The notes below the pieces were generated by a model. The model worked only from the letters and a program-made list of their open reading frames with translations. It was not told where the DNA came from and made no database searches. The position numbers and the translations under genes are program-made. Of a stretch of DNA of 37,786 nt, positions 24,887-32,077 are shown piece after piece. This DNA is from Acidobacteriota bacterium (GTDB lineage Bacteria; Acidobacteriota; Terriglobia; Acidiferrales; UBA7541), in the NCBI GenBank assembly GCA_021818865.1, contig JAKASX010000027.1, positions 1 to 37,786 of the forward strand. The letters run 5' to 3'. Numbering within the stretch: the stretch's first letter is position 1; every line of letters begins with the position of its first letter.

Positions 24887-27103
24887 TTGGGCAAGTGGGC
24901 CAGAGTTGTGTGCGTGTGCGTTTTCGTGTGTCTCGCCACTCCGGCCTGGGCGACGATTTTCGGCAGCGTGCGAGGCGTGGTGCACGATTCGCAGCATCTG
25001 CCGATCGCCGGAGCGAAAATCGTTTTGTCTGCGCGCGATTCCCAGTGGGAAAAATCGGCGCTGAGCAACCGGTTTGGCGAATTCTCGTTCGTAGCCGTTC
25101 CGCTGGGCCGCTATACGCTGCGGATTTCACACCCGGGATTCGCCACGGTCACCGCGCAAGTAACCGTCGAATCCGGCGGCGTACCGATTCTGCATTTCGA
25201 ATTGGCGGTCAAAACCGCGCGGCAAACGGTGACCGTTTCCGCCGCGCCGGCGCCGATCAATCCGCAATCGAGCACCACGGAAACCCTCCTCAGCGGGCGC
25301 CAGATCCAGAACACACCCGGGGCGTTTCGCACCAACAGCCTCGCGATGATCACCGACTACGTTCCCGGCGCTTACATCGTTCACGACATGCTCCACATCC
25401 GCGGCGGGCATCAGGTTTCCTGGCAAGTGGATGGCGTGCCGGTGCCCAATACGAATATCGGCAGCAACATCGGTCCGCAATTCGATCCGCTCGACGTGGA
25501 TTACCTCGAAGTGCAGCGCGGCGGCTACTCGGCGGCTTACGGCAACCGGACCTACGGCATCTTCAACGTGGTGCCGCGCACCGGCTTCGAAGGAAACCGT
25601 TTCGGCGAATTCGTCACGAGCTACGGCAGCCTGAACCAGACGAACGATTACTTGAGCTTCGGCAGCCACACCGACCGCTTCGCCTGGTACGCGAGCCTCA
25701 ACGGCAACCGCTCCGATTTCGGGCTCGATCCGCCCGTGGCGCAGGTGATTCACGACGCCGAAAACGGCTACGGCGGATTCACTTCGCTGATTTTCAACGC
25801 CACACCCAACGATCAGCTTCGCCTGGTCAGTTCCCTGCGCCAGGACTATTTCCAGGTTCCGAATACGCCCGAGCAGCAAGCGGCCGGCATTCGCGACGCC
25901 CAGGCCGAAGACGACGCGTTCGTCAATTTCTCCTGGGTCCACACGGCCGGGCCGGGCCTGATGCTCGTGGTTTCGCCCTTTTATCATTTCAATCGCGCCC
26001 ATTACATCGGCGGAGCGAACGACCTTCCCTACAGCCCGCAAAGCGACCGCGGCTCGCAATACGCGGGCGGTGAAGCGACGCTGAGCGTGACGCGCGGCCG
26101 GAACCACGCGGAAATTGGCCTCGAATCCTTCGCCCAGCGCGATAATTCGCTTTTCTCGATCACCGCGAACGCCGATCCGGCAACGACGATCGCGCAACGC
26201 GAGCGGCTCTGGGGCAGCGTCAGCGCCATTTACGCACAAGACCAGCTCCGTGCCACACGATGGCTGACCTTCAACGGCGGCTTGCGCTACACGCACTATT
26301 CGGGAAGCGTCGTCGAAAACGCCACCGATCCGCGCATCGGCGTGGCCATCGCCCTGCCGCGCGTTCACTGGGTTTTGCGCGGCTTCTACGGCCGCTATTA
26401 CCAGCCCCCTCCGCTCGAAACCGTCGGCGGACCGCTGCTCGCTTTCGCGTTTCAACAGGGTTTCGGTTTTCTACCACTGCGCGGCGAGCGCGACGAAGAA
26501 TGGGAAGTGGGGCTCGGCATTCCGTGGCATGGCTGGGCGTTCGATTTCGACCATTTCCACAACCGCGCCACGAATTTCCTGGACCACGACGAACTCGGCA
26601 ATTCCGATATTTTCTTTCCTCTCACCACCGCCGGCGCGCGCATTCAGGCCTGGGAAACCACCGTACGTTCGCCGCAGGTTTTCGGACGGTTGCAGGCGCA
26701 CCTGGCTTTCTCGAATCAGATGGCGCAGGGCTTTGGCGCGGTCACCGGCGGCCTGACCGATTTTTCGCCGCCGCCCAGCGGCTACTACTACCTCGATCAC
26801 GACCAGCGCAATACGCTCTCGACGGGATTCACTTTCGTGTTGCCCTGGCGCGGCCTGGTTTCCGCGGATTATGCCTACGGTTCGGGTTTCCTGAATGGCG
26901 ACGGTCCGGCGCACCTGCCGGCGCACCAGACGTTCGACTTCTCGGTGGAAAAACGGATCACCGATGCAGTGTCGCTCAGTGTCACGGCGATCAATATCGC
27001 CGGTTCGCGCTACCTGCTCGATAACAGCAACACCTTCGGCGGCACGCACTGGAACGCGCCTCGGCAAATCATCCTGTCGTTGCGCTACAACTTCCACTTC
27101 TGA
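24887..27103 (+). CDS. TonB-dependent receptor with N-terminal carboxypeptidase-regulatory-like domain
   Basis: The 738-residue product is an outer-membrane active transporter powered by TonB. It starts at TTG 24887, fixed by AAGGAGGAG 6 bases upstream and by the signal peptide that begins there (LGKWARVVCVCVFVCLATPA). Next come a CarboxypepD_reg-like domain (about 25-105, GSVRGVVHDSQHLPIAGAKI and RISHPGFATVTAQV), a plug (about 120-230, with DMLHIRGGHQVSWQVDGVPV and YLEVQRGGYSAAYGNRTYGI) and a 22-strand-type barrel ending in the aromatic LSLRYNFHF. The ligand is unknown. The adjacent Cys-rich secreted protein hints at a metal or metal complex. Confidence 0.92.
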   Translation: MGKWARVVCVCVFVCLATPAWATIFGSVRGVVHDSQHLPIAGAKIVLSARDSQWEKSALSNRFGEFSFVAVPLGRYTLRISHPGFATVTAQVTVESGGVPILHFELAVKTARQTVTVSAAPAPINPQSSTTETLLSGRQIQNTPGAFRTNSLAMITDYVPGAYIVHDMLHIRGGHQVSWQVDGVPVPNTNIGSNIGPQFDPLDVDYLEVQRGGYSAAYGNRTYGIFNVVPRTGFEGNRFGEFVTSYGSLNQTNDYLSFGSHTDRFAWYASLNGNRSDFGLDPPVAQVIHDAENGYGGFTSLIFNATPNDQLRLVSSLRQDYFQVPNTPEQQAAGIRDAQAEDDAFVNFSWVHTAGPGLMLVVSPFYHFNRAHYIGGANDLPYSPQSDRGSQYAGGEATLSVTRGRNHAEIGLESFAQRDNSLFSITANADPATTIAQRERLWGSVSAIYAQDQLRATRWLTFNGGLRYTHYSGSVVENATDPRIGVAIALPRVHWVLRGFYGRYYQPPPLETVGGPLLAFAFQQGFGFLPLRGERDEEWEVGLGIPWHGWAFDFDHFHNRATNFLDHDELGNSDIFFPLTTAGARIQAWETTVRSPQVFGRLQAHLAFSNQMAQGFGAVTGGLTDFSPPPSGYYYLDHDQRNTLSTGFTFVLPWRGLVSADYAYGSGFLNGDGPAHLPAHQTFDFSVEKRITDAVSLSVTAINIAGSRYLLDNSNTFGGTHWNAPRQIILSLRYNFHF

Positions 27104-27180
27104 TTGCCGCCCGGCCTTGAGCCCTTTAGGAGGCAACCCTTACGGGAAAATGGAACCACACTACACATTGCCAGATGGGC

Positions 27181-27186
27181 TATAAT
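27181..27186 (+). promoter_or_regulatory. Consensus -10 element before the three-gene cassette
   Basis: A perfect TATAAT lies 22 bases before the ATG at 27209, with transcription expected near 27193 and a GAGGGAAA ribosome-binding site within the 16-base leader. No convincing -35 lies 16-18 bases upstream. It would drive the three genes 27209-28808 as one unit independent of the TonB-receptor gene. Confidence 0.5.
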
Positions 27187-27208
27187 CCGGCCCGATGAGG
27201 GAAACCTG

Positions 27209-27886
27209 ATGCCAATCCAAGTCTCCGTCGAGCAGAATCAGCTAAGGCACACGGGCTTCTTCACGCGCCCGCTCCTCGGACTATGGGGTGACGGGAAGAC
27301 CCTCCTACAGGGCCTGTATGGCGCGTTTTCACCGTACGGCGCGACCATCGCCAACATTCGAAACGAGTCCACTTCGCTCAGTCCCAATGATCAGGTGGTG
27401 TCCGTTAGCCTGGGACTCAACAAGATACACAGGTTCCGGCTGGACAGGACGGAAACCACGGTCACCAACTTCTCTCAAGAGGACCTCAAAGCCTTTCCCG
27501 AACTTATTGCCGCTTCGGAAAGGTGGATGAGGGAGGCCGTCCCATCCTTCGCCTTCGGCTCGCACGTGTTCGCGTACGCCGCCCATGGCCGGCCTCGCGG
27601 GGAAAGCGTCGAAGAGATGCTGAAGGCTCTGGGCCCGTCAGCACCGAGCGTCGGGGGAACGGACCGCGGCACTGGCCTCACTTTCCACTGGGAACTACCG
27701 GACAGTGGTTGGAGAACCCAACTCGCGATCGACCACTCAATTTTGATCCCGGAAGGGCTTTTCATCATGTTTACACTGCGGGTAGACGCTGACAGCCTCG
27801 ACTACGGTAAACTAGCGGAAGAGGGCCGAAAGTACCTTGATGGGGTGATGAACGAAGTCGGCCTGAGCATCAGCAGGTCTGCGTAG
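27209..27886 (+). CDS. Protein of unknown function, first gene of the protease cassette
   Basis: The 225-residue soluble product has no signal peptide or membrane helix. It appears to be an alternating alpha/beta protein: strands such as VVSVSLGLNKIHRFRLDRTE, a helix FSQEDLKAFPELIAASERWM, and a C-terminal part with LAIDHSILIPEGLFIMFTLR then DYGKLAEEGRKYLDGVMNEV. The general strand-helix rhythm loosely recalls the TIGR04255 family, but I would not assign it. The ATG at 27209 follows GAGGGA; the frame is open back to 27104. It is followed after 9 bases by the DUF5678-like gene. By eye it uses more A/T-ending codons than the core genes, as imported DNA might. Confidence 0.65.
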   Translation: MPIQVSVEQNQLRHTGFFTRPLLGLWGDGKTLLQGLYGAFSPYGATIANIRNESTSLSPNDQVVSVSLGLNKIHRFRLDRTETTVTNFSQEDLKAFPELIAASERWMREAVPSFAFGSHVFAYAAHGRPRGESVEEMLKALGPSAPSVGGTDRGTGLTFHWELPDSGWRTQLAIDHSILIPEGLFIMFTLRVDADSLDYGKLAEEGRKYLDGVMNEVGLSISRSA

Positions 27887-27895
27887 GGAGCTAAC

Positions 27896-28378
27896 ATGTC
27901 CGTTATTCAGGCGATTCTCGGAACTGCCGGCCTCGTCGGGACGCCCAAAGGAGGACTGGCCACAGGAGTGCACTTCAGAAACGACCCCCAACTCGCAGAC
28001 CGCTTGTCCCAGGGCGATATCGAAGGCATGCCCACGCAGGCATGGACGCCCGCCTCCACCGACCTCCTGCAGACGTTCAGGGACCAGGTCGAACAGGGTT
28101 CGCCCGAAGCCGCGGTGGTTATGTCCATGCGCGCAACCGCAAGTAAAACGTTCCGGGAAACTGCTACGGGAGAGAGTCCAGAGATGGAGTGGCTGGCCGA
28201 AAACGCCACTGCACTGGAGGCCTACCGCGGGGAGTGGTTGCTGATCGTAGCGACAGATCTCGTCGCGCATAGCCAAGACTTCGTGGACATACTCCTCGCA
28301 ATCCGCTCCCGCGGGGTCAATTCGCCCTTCATCTACTACGTCCCGCGTCCTGACGAAGTCAACTTCATCGCAGTTTAA
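27896..28378 (+). CDS. Protein with DUF5678-like C-terminal domain
   Basis: The 160-residue product has an unassigned N-terminal half (about 1-95) and a C-terminal domain (about 98-155) reading EWLAENATALEAYRGEWLLI then VATDLVAHSQDFVDILLAIR and SPFIYYVPRPDE. This follows the DUF5678 pattern of an entry helix, a YxGxWxxV strand, a second helix and a PxxxxVP end. In my recollection DUF5678 genes often sit directly before retropepsin-like protease genes, as here. The ATG has GGGAG 5 bases upstream; the stop lies one base before the start of the protease gene. What the domain does is unknown; it may guide or restrain the protease. Confidence 0.7.
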   Translation: MSVIQAILGTAGLVGTPKGGLATGVHFRNDPQLADRLSQGDIEGMPTQAWTPASTDLLQTFRDQVEQGSPEAAVVMSMRATASKTFRETATGESPEMEWLAENATALEAYRGEWLLIVATDLVAHSQDFVDILLAIRSRGVNSPFIYYVPRPDEVNFIAV

Positions 28379-28379
28379 T

Positions 28380-28808
28380 TTGACCGTGCCCACTGTCGAA
28401 TACCCATTTTCGCTAGACTACAAGGCCGTTCCCGGCCTCGGCAGGATGCCGGCCGTGGAAGTTGTCCTGAAGTACGCTGGGCATGAGGCACGTGCCGTGG
28501 CGGTGATGGACTCAGGCTCAGCTCTCACAGTCTTTGGTCACGAATACGCCCTAGCTTTGGGCATACCGGATGTTACCGTGGGCCGCCAGCAGGCCATTAG
28601 TACACTCGGCGGCGGCATCGACTGCTACATGTTCGACGTCGAGATGGAGATCCGTGTCAAGGAACACAGCAACCGCTTCCAGGCCCAAATCGGGTTCTTC
28701 GCAGGTCGCGTCCGCCGCAACATCTTAGGAAGGAATATCTTTTTCGCCCACTACCAGCTAGGCTTCCATGAGAGCCAGCAGGTAATTCATATTCGTCCCG
28801 AGGACTAG
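28380..28808 (+). CDS. Retropepsin-like aspartic protease
   Basis: The 142-residue product is a small clan AA aspartic protease that would act as a dimer. The catalytic aspartate is D44 in VMDSGSALTVF (DSG variant of DTG), after the strand PAVEVVLKYAGHEARAVAVM; the hydrophobic-hydrophobic-Gly motif of the family is NILGRN at 114-119. The start is TTG 28380, one base after the upstream stop, or GTG 28386. No signal peptide is present, so it acts in the cytoplasm. Its TAG stop lies in the CTAG target duplication of the downstream IS, so the insertion left the protein unchanged. Substrate unknown. Confidence 0.75.
   Translation: MTVPTVEYPFSLDYKAVPGLGRMPAVEVVLKYAGHEARAVAVMDSGSALTVFGHEYALALGIPDVTVGRQQAISTLGGGIDCYMFDVEMEIRVKEHSNRFQAQIGFFAGRVRRNILGRNIFFAHYQLGFHESQQVIHIRPED
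28805..28808 (+). repeat. Left target-site duplication of the IS element
   Basis: CTAG, repeated at 29654-29657 on the other side of the element. The last three bases are the TAG stop codon of the aspartic protease gene. The four-base palindromic CTAG fits the target preference known for IS5-type elements, although a two- or three-base duplication cannot be excluded because the site is symmetrical. Confidence 0.6.
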
Positions 28809-28823
28809 AACCCATCTCATAAA
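28809..28823 (+). repeat. IS left terminal inverted repeat
   Basis: AACCCATCTCATAAA, matching the reverse complement of the right end (AAGTTATCTCATAAA) at 12 of 15 positions. The stop codon of the second transposase frame lies within it. Confidence 0.7.
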
Positions 28824-29215
28824 TGCCTCAGGAGGATAACGAGGCAACCGAGTTGGACCATGGCAAGGAAGTTCAGCTCATGGTATTCCCACCGCGTGAC
28901 CAAGCGGCGGAAGTTATGCAGCCAGGCGAACAGGCGCTCGATTTTCCAGCGGCGGCAGTACCGCCGCAATTCGCGGCCGTCTTGCGTTCTTCGGCGGCGA
29001 GTGGGGTTGTGGGGAGCGATGAGGCGAATGTGATGTCTCCGGCGGAGTTGTTGATCTAATCCGTCGCTGTCGTAAGCGCGGTCGCCGATCATGCGCTCCG
29101 GCTTGGCCCGCGTGAAGCGCTGCCCGACGGTCGCTTCGACGAGTTTCGTTTCATGCGGCGAAGCGCTGGCGATGCTGCAGGCGACAGGAAGACCATGGCG
29201 GTCTGTGATCGCCAT
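28817..29215 (-). CDS. IS5-family transposase, C-terminal part (second frame)
   Basis: The frame begins MAITDRHGLPVACSIASASP and carries the remaining catalytic residues: the second aspartate in ERMIGDRAYDSDGLDQQL and the glutamate in RRWKIERLFAWLHNFRRL. It ends within the left inverted repeat. The ATG at 29215 is probably not a true start; the same frame extends upstream as GAAVGPTRRGKGSKI, the normal family sequence, up to the G run at 29259-29262. It would be made only by frameshifting from the first frame, or not at all if the element is dead. Confidence 0.8.
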   Translation of the reverse strand: MAITDRHGLPVACSIASASPHETKLVEATVGQRFTRAKPERMIGDRAYDSDGLDQQLRRRHHIRLIAPHNPTRRRRTQDGRELRRYCRRWKIERLFAWLHNFRRLVTRWEYHELNFLAMVQLGCLVILLRHL

Positions 29216-29583
29216 GATTTTACTGCCTTTTCCTCGGCGAGTCGGGCCGACAGCAGCGCCCCTTTCTTCGCCGAACTGAAGCTGGCATCGATGAAGGTCT
29301 CCGAGAGGTCGAGCTTGCCGCGCCCTCGTAGGTCTTCGGCCAGCGCGTGCAACAACCGGGTCAGAGTGCCATCACGCTGCCATTGCTGAAAACGCCGGTG
29401 GCAGGTTTGATAAGGCGGATAACGGTCGGGCAGATCGTGCCAGGGAGCACCGGTGCGCAAGATCCAGAGAACGCCGTTCAGCACCGCTCGCGCATCGCGC
29501 CAGGGCCGACCGCGACCGTCGGGACGTCGCTTGGGAGTGAGCAAAGGCTTGAGAACTTGCCACTGCGCCTCGGTCAGTTCCAT
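29089..29583 (-). CDS. IS5-family transposase, N-terminal part (first frame)
   Basis: The frame starts MELTEAQWQVLKPLLTPKRR and holds the N-terminal helix-turn-helix-like domain (GRPWRDARAVLNGVLWILRT and WHDLPDRYPPYQTCHRRFQQ) and the first catalytic aspartate in SETFIDASFSSAKKG. After AKKG it runs out of frame (ALLSARLAEEKAV...) until its stop, giving 164 residues. One additional G in the run of four Gs at that point would restore AKKGGAAVGPTRR and a single transposase of about 255 residues. Confidence 0.8.
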   Translation of the reverse strand: MELTEAQWQVLKPLLTPKRRPDGRGRPWRDARAVLNGVLWILRTGAPWHDLPDRYPPYQTCHRRFQQWQRDGTLTRLLHALAEDLRGRGKLDLSETFIDASFSSAKKGALLSARLAEEKAVKSWRSQTAMVFLSPAASPALRRMKRNSSKRPSGSASRGPSRSA

Positions 29584-29638
29584 GCTCCCGATTTACGCTG
29601 TTTTGCACAACCCTCAAGCCCGAAATGAATTGTATGTG

Positions 29639-29653
29639 TTTATGAGATAACTT
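29639..29653 (-). repeat. IS right terminal inverted repeat
   Basis: TTTATGAGATAACTT on the plus strand, the imperfect inverse of the left end. It is followed directly by CTAG at 29654-29657, the second copy of the target duplication. Confidence 0.7.
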
Positions 29654-29669
29654 CTAGTCCCGGTCCCGC

Positions 29670-30119
29670 TCAGGGCCGGCCGACGCGAAACCTCTTTACG
29701 TGTTCCTTCATGATGCACGCGTCCATCACCACCACCAATCCGGCCTGCCGCGCCTCTTCGGCGGCAGCGTGATGCAAAACGCCCTCCTGCATCCAGATGG
29801 CGCGCGCGCCGATGGCGATGGCGCTGCGCACGATTTCGGGAACGAATTCCGACCGGCGGAAAACGTTCACGATTTCGACGCGAAACGGAATGTCTTCCAA
29901 CCGGGCGTACGCCTTTTCGCCCAGGACCTCGGTTTCCTTCGGATTCACCGGAATGATCTGGTAGCCGGCCGACTGCATGTATTGCGCCACGCCGCAGCTG
30001 GGCCGGAACGGTTTCGACGAGAGCCCCACAACGGCAATCGCGCGCCCGTGTTTCAGGATTTCCATGTATGGATCAAGCGCCACCCGACGTTCGGGCAGCG
30101 CGGTTTCAGCAGAATTCAC
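29670..30119 (-). CDS. CoA-binding domain protein (YccU-like)
   Basis: The 149-residue product is a single Rossmann CoA_binding_2 domain: GRAIAVVGLSSKPFRPSCGV, YMQSAGYQIIPVNPKETEVL, GEKAYARLEDIPFRVEIVNV, IGARAIWMQEGVLHHAAAEE and the C-terminal VVMDACIMKEHVKR. Such small proteins bind CoA or a nucleotide in the cytoplasm; their role is not settled. The GTG at 30119 is supported by GGGAGG 8 bases upstream. It follows hisC by 36 bases and probably belongs to its operon. Its 3' end lies 13 bases from the IS target duplication. Confidence 0.88.
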   Translation of the reverse strand: MNSAETALPERRVALDPYMEILKHGRAIAVVGLSSKPFRPSCGVAQYMQSAGYQIIPVNPKETEVLGEKAYARLEDIPFRVEIVNVFRRSEFVPEIVRSAIAIGARAIWMQEGVLHHAAAEEARQAGLVVVMDACIMKEHVKRFRVGRP

Positions 30120-30155
30120 GCAAACGACCTCCCATGGGATTCCGGAATTCGCGCC

Positions 30156-31274
30156 TCATGACTGCGCGAGGCCCTTTTCCCGCCGCGCGCCGAGCGTTTC
30201 GCCCAACGCGGCCAGGAATTTCCGGTTTTCCTCGGCGGTGCCCACCGTCACCCGAATCGCCTGGGGAATGCCCATCCAAGCCATCGGGCGCACGACCACG
30301 CCGAGGTGCAGCAGAGCGCCAGCGACCGCATCTCCATCGCCGACGTCAGCCAGAATGAAATTCGCAATCGAACGAATGTAAGATACCTGCAAATCGTCGA
30401 GTCCGGCGGAAAGTTGCTCGAGACCGGCACGGTTCATTTCGAGCGAGCGCCGCACGTGCTCCGCGTCGTCGAGCGCCGCGAGCGCGCCCGCCTGCGCCAG
30501 GCCCGAGGTATTGAACGGATGGCGCACGCGGTCGAGCGCGCCAACGATCTCCTCGCGCGCCACCCCGTAGCCCAGGCGCAGCCCGGCGAGGCCGTACACC
30601 TTCGAAAACGTTCGCAGCACCAGGAGATTTCGCCCCTCGGCGACCATCTCGAGCGAACGCGAGTAGCCCGGCCGCTCGGCGTATTCGAAATATGCCTCGT
30701 CGAGCACCACCAACACGTCGTCGGGGATGCGATTCAAAAACGATTCGAAAGCCGAGGCGGGAAACCACGTTCCGGTGGGATTATTCGGATTCGCCAAATA
30801 GATGATGCGCGTCCGCCGGGTCACCGCCGCGGCGATTCCGTCGAGGTCGATCGCATGCTCGACCAGCGGCGTTTCCACCAGGCGCGCGCCCGTCGCCAGA
30901 ATCCCCGCTGCGTAGACGGGAAACGTGCTTTCCGACGTCAGGCCCTCGTCTTCGGCCGTCAGATACGCGTGCGCGGCCAGCAAAATCAGTTCACTCGTTC
31001 CAGCGCCGAAAACGAGCCGCTCCGGCGGCACTGCCAGTTTTTCCGATAGGTGCTGGCGCAGCACGTACGCCGAACCGTCTGGATAGCGATGCGCGTTTTC
31101 CGCCGCCGCGCGAATCGCTTCCACGGCGCGCGGGGAAGGCCCCAGGGGATTTTCGTTCGACGCCAGCTTGATCGCCTGCACGCCCAGTTCGCGTTCCACT
31201 TCCTCGATCGGTTTGCCCGGCACGTAAGGCTGAATCCGCAGCACCGGTTCCGAAATGCGAGGTGGTTTCGTCAT
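30156..31274 (-). CDS. hisC: Histidinol-phosphate aminotransferase HisC
   Basis: The 372-residue product is a class II-type PLP aminotransferase that converts imidazole acetol-phosphate and glutamate to histidinol-phosphate. Visible are IKLASNENPLGPSPRA, the phosphate-site GAGTSELILLAAHAY, NPNNPTGT, the cofactor-binding D192 and Y195 (LVVLDEAYFEYAE) and the Schiff-base lysine K225 in RTFSKVYGLAGLRLGYG. HisC and phenylalanine or tyrosine aminotransferases overlap in sequence, so broader specificity is possible. The ATG overlaps the rluB stop by 4 bases. No other his genes are nearby. Confidence 0.9.
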   Translation of the reverse strand: MTKPPRISEPVLRIQPYVPGKPIEEVERELGVQAIKLASNENPLGPSPRAVEAIRAAAENAHRYPDGSAYVLRQHLSEKLAVPPERLVFGAGTSELILLAAHAYLTAEDEGLTSESTFPVYAAGILATGARLVETPLVEHAIDLDGIAAAVTRRTRIIYLANPNNPTGTWFPASAFESFLNRIPDDVLVVLDEAYFEYAERPGYSRSLEMVAEGRNLLVLRTFSKVYGLAGLRLGYGVAREEIVGALDRVRHPFNTSGLAQAGALAALDDAEHVRRSLEMNRAGLEQLSAGLDDLQVSYIRSIANFILADVGDGDAVAGALLHLGVVVRPMAWMGIPQAIRVTVGTAEENRKFLAALGETLGARREKGLAQS

Positions 31275-32056
31275 GCGGTTGGCTTCTCCGCTCCTGGTCG
31301 TTTCGGGCGCCGCGCTTCGGGCCGCCGGTTGCGGCGTTCCGTTCCGCCCGTTTTCCGCGGCAAACGTTTTTCTTCCTCTTCGAGCTTCCGCAATTCCCGT
31401 TCGTCGATCTCGCGCCAGCGTCCCGTTTCGAGGTCCGCGAGTTCCACCGGGCCGATCGCCGTGCGCCTGACCTTTTCCACCGGATGCTTCATTTCGACGA
31501 GCATCCCGCGCAGCCGATCCTGCCGCGCTCCGGCCAGCCGCACTTCATACCACGGATTCGGTCCTTCGCGCGAGAGGCGAATTGGCCCGATGCGCCGGGA
31601 GATCAATTCCACCTCGGCCGGCCCGAGCCGGTTTTTCACCTTGAACTGGTAGGTTTGGTGCAATCCGCGCCCGAGCGCCTGAAAGAGCCGCGCCGCAAAA
31701 TCGCCGTCGTTCGTCAGGATGATGAGGCCGGTCGCGTGATATTCCAGGCGCCCCACGGGGAAAACGCGCCCGGAAATGCTGCCCAGGTAGTCGCGCAGCG
31801 TGGCGCGGCCGGAGGGATCGCTCAAAGCCGCGACGCACGCGTCGGGTTTGTGAAACGCTAAAATCAGCCGCCGTTCCGGCAACCGCAAACGGCGTCCCGC
31901 CACGCGAATCGAGTCGCGCTCCGCGTCGGCTTTGGCGCCCAATTCCGTCACCACCTGGCCATTCACTTCCACTTGCCCAGCGACGATCAAGTCCTCGGCG
32001 CGCCGCCGCGAAGCGACGCCCGCGCGAGCAATAATCTTTTGCAGCCGTTCAAGCAT
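31271..32056 (-). CDS. rluB: RsuA/RluB-family rRNA pseudouridine synthase
   Basis: The 261-residue product has an N-terminal S4 RNA-binding domain (1-60, QKIIARAGVASRRRAEDLI) and the pseudouridine synthase domain with LAFHKPDACVAALSDPSGRA and GRLEYHATGLIILTNDGDFA. The family converts a uridine of 23S or 16S rRNA to pseudouridine using the aspartate of GRLD; here the codon is GAA, giving E105 at that place. The C-terminal tail (about 220-261) is very rich in Arg and Lys and unconserved. It overlaps hisC and follows scpB by 21 bases, the gene order often seen after scpAB. The symbol rests on family and neighbourhood. Confidence 0.82.
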   Translation of the reverse strand: MLERLQKIIARAGVASRRRAEDLIVAGQVEVNGQVVTELGAKADAERDSIRVAGRRLRLPERRLILAFHKPDACVAALSDPSGRATLRDYLGSISGRVFPVGRLEYHATGLIILTNDGDFAARLFQALGRGLHQTYQFKVKNRLGPAEVELISRRIGPIRLSREGPNPWYEVRLAGARQDRLRGMLVEMKHPVEKVRRTAIGPVELADLETGRWREIDERELRKLEEEEKRLPRKTGGTERRNRRPEARRPKRPGAEKPTA

Positions 32057-32077
32057 CAGCCCACATCCTGCGTTCCT

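Larger units (their letters stand above)
28809..29653 (-). mobile_element. IS5-family insertion sequence (IS427-like), 845 bp
   Basis: The element spans from AACCCATCTCATAAA at 28809-28823 to TTTATGAGATAACTT at 29639-29653, inverted repeats that agree at 12 of 15 positions. It is flanked by CTAG on both sides. Its transposase lies on the minus strand and is split into two frames at a G run. The size and the split DDE transposase match the IS427 group. It lies between the protease cassette and the CoA-binding protein gene. Confidence 0.85.

Noticed and set aside
22948-25068. A 706-codon open frame on the minus strand opposite the SGNH, DUF2784 and Cys-rich genes
   Set aside because: High-GC antisense artefact: the plus strand carries recognisable families through the whole stretch, and the minus-strand translation is Arg/Gly/His-rich with no domain pattern.
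25127-26455. A 442-codon minus-strand frame opposite the TonB-dependent receptor
   Set aside because: Shadow of the receptor barrel; no motif, signal peptide or plausible ribosome-binding site.
27104-27208. Start of the cassette's first gene at 27104 instead of 27209
   Set aside because: The upstream codons lie before the TATAAT element and have no ribosome-binding site; ATG 27209 has GAGGGA at a suitable distance.
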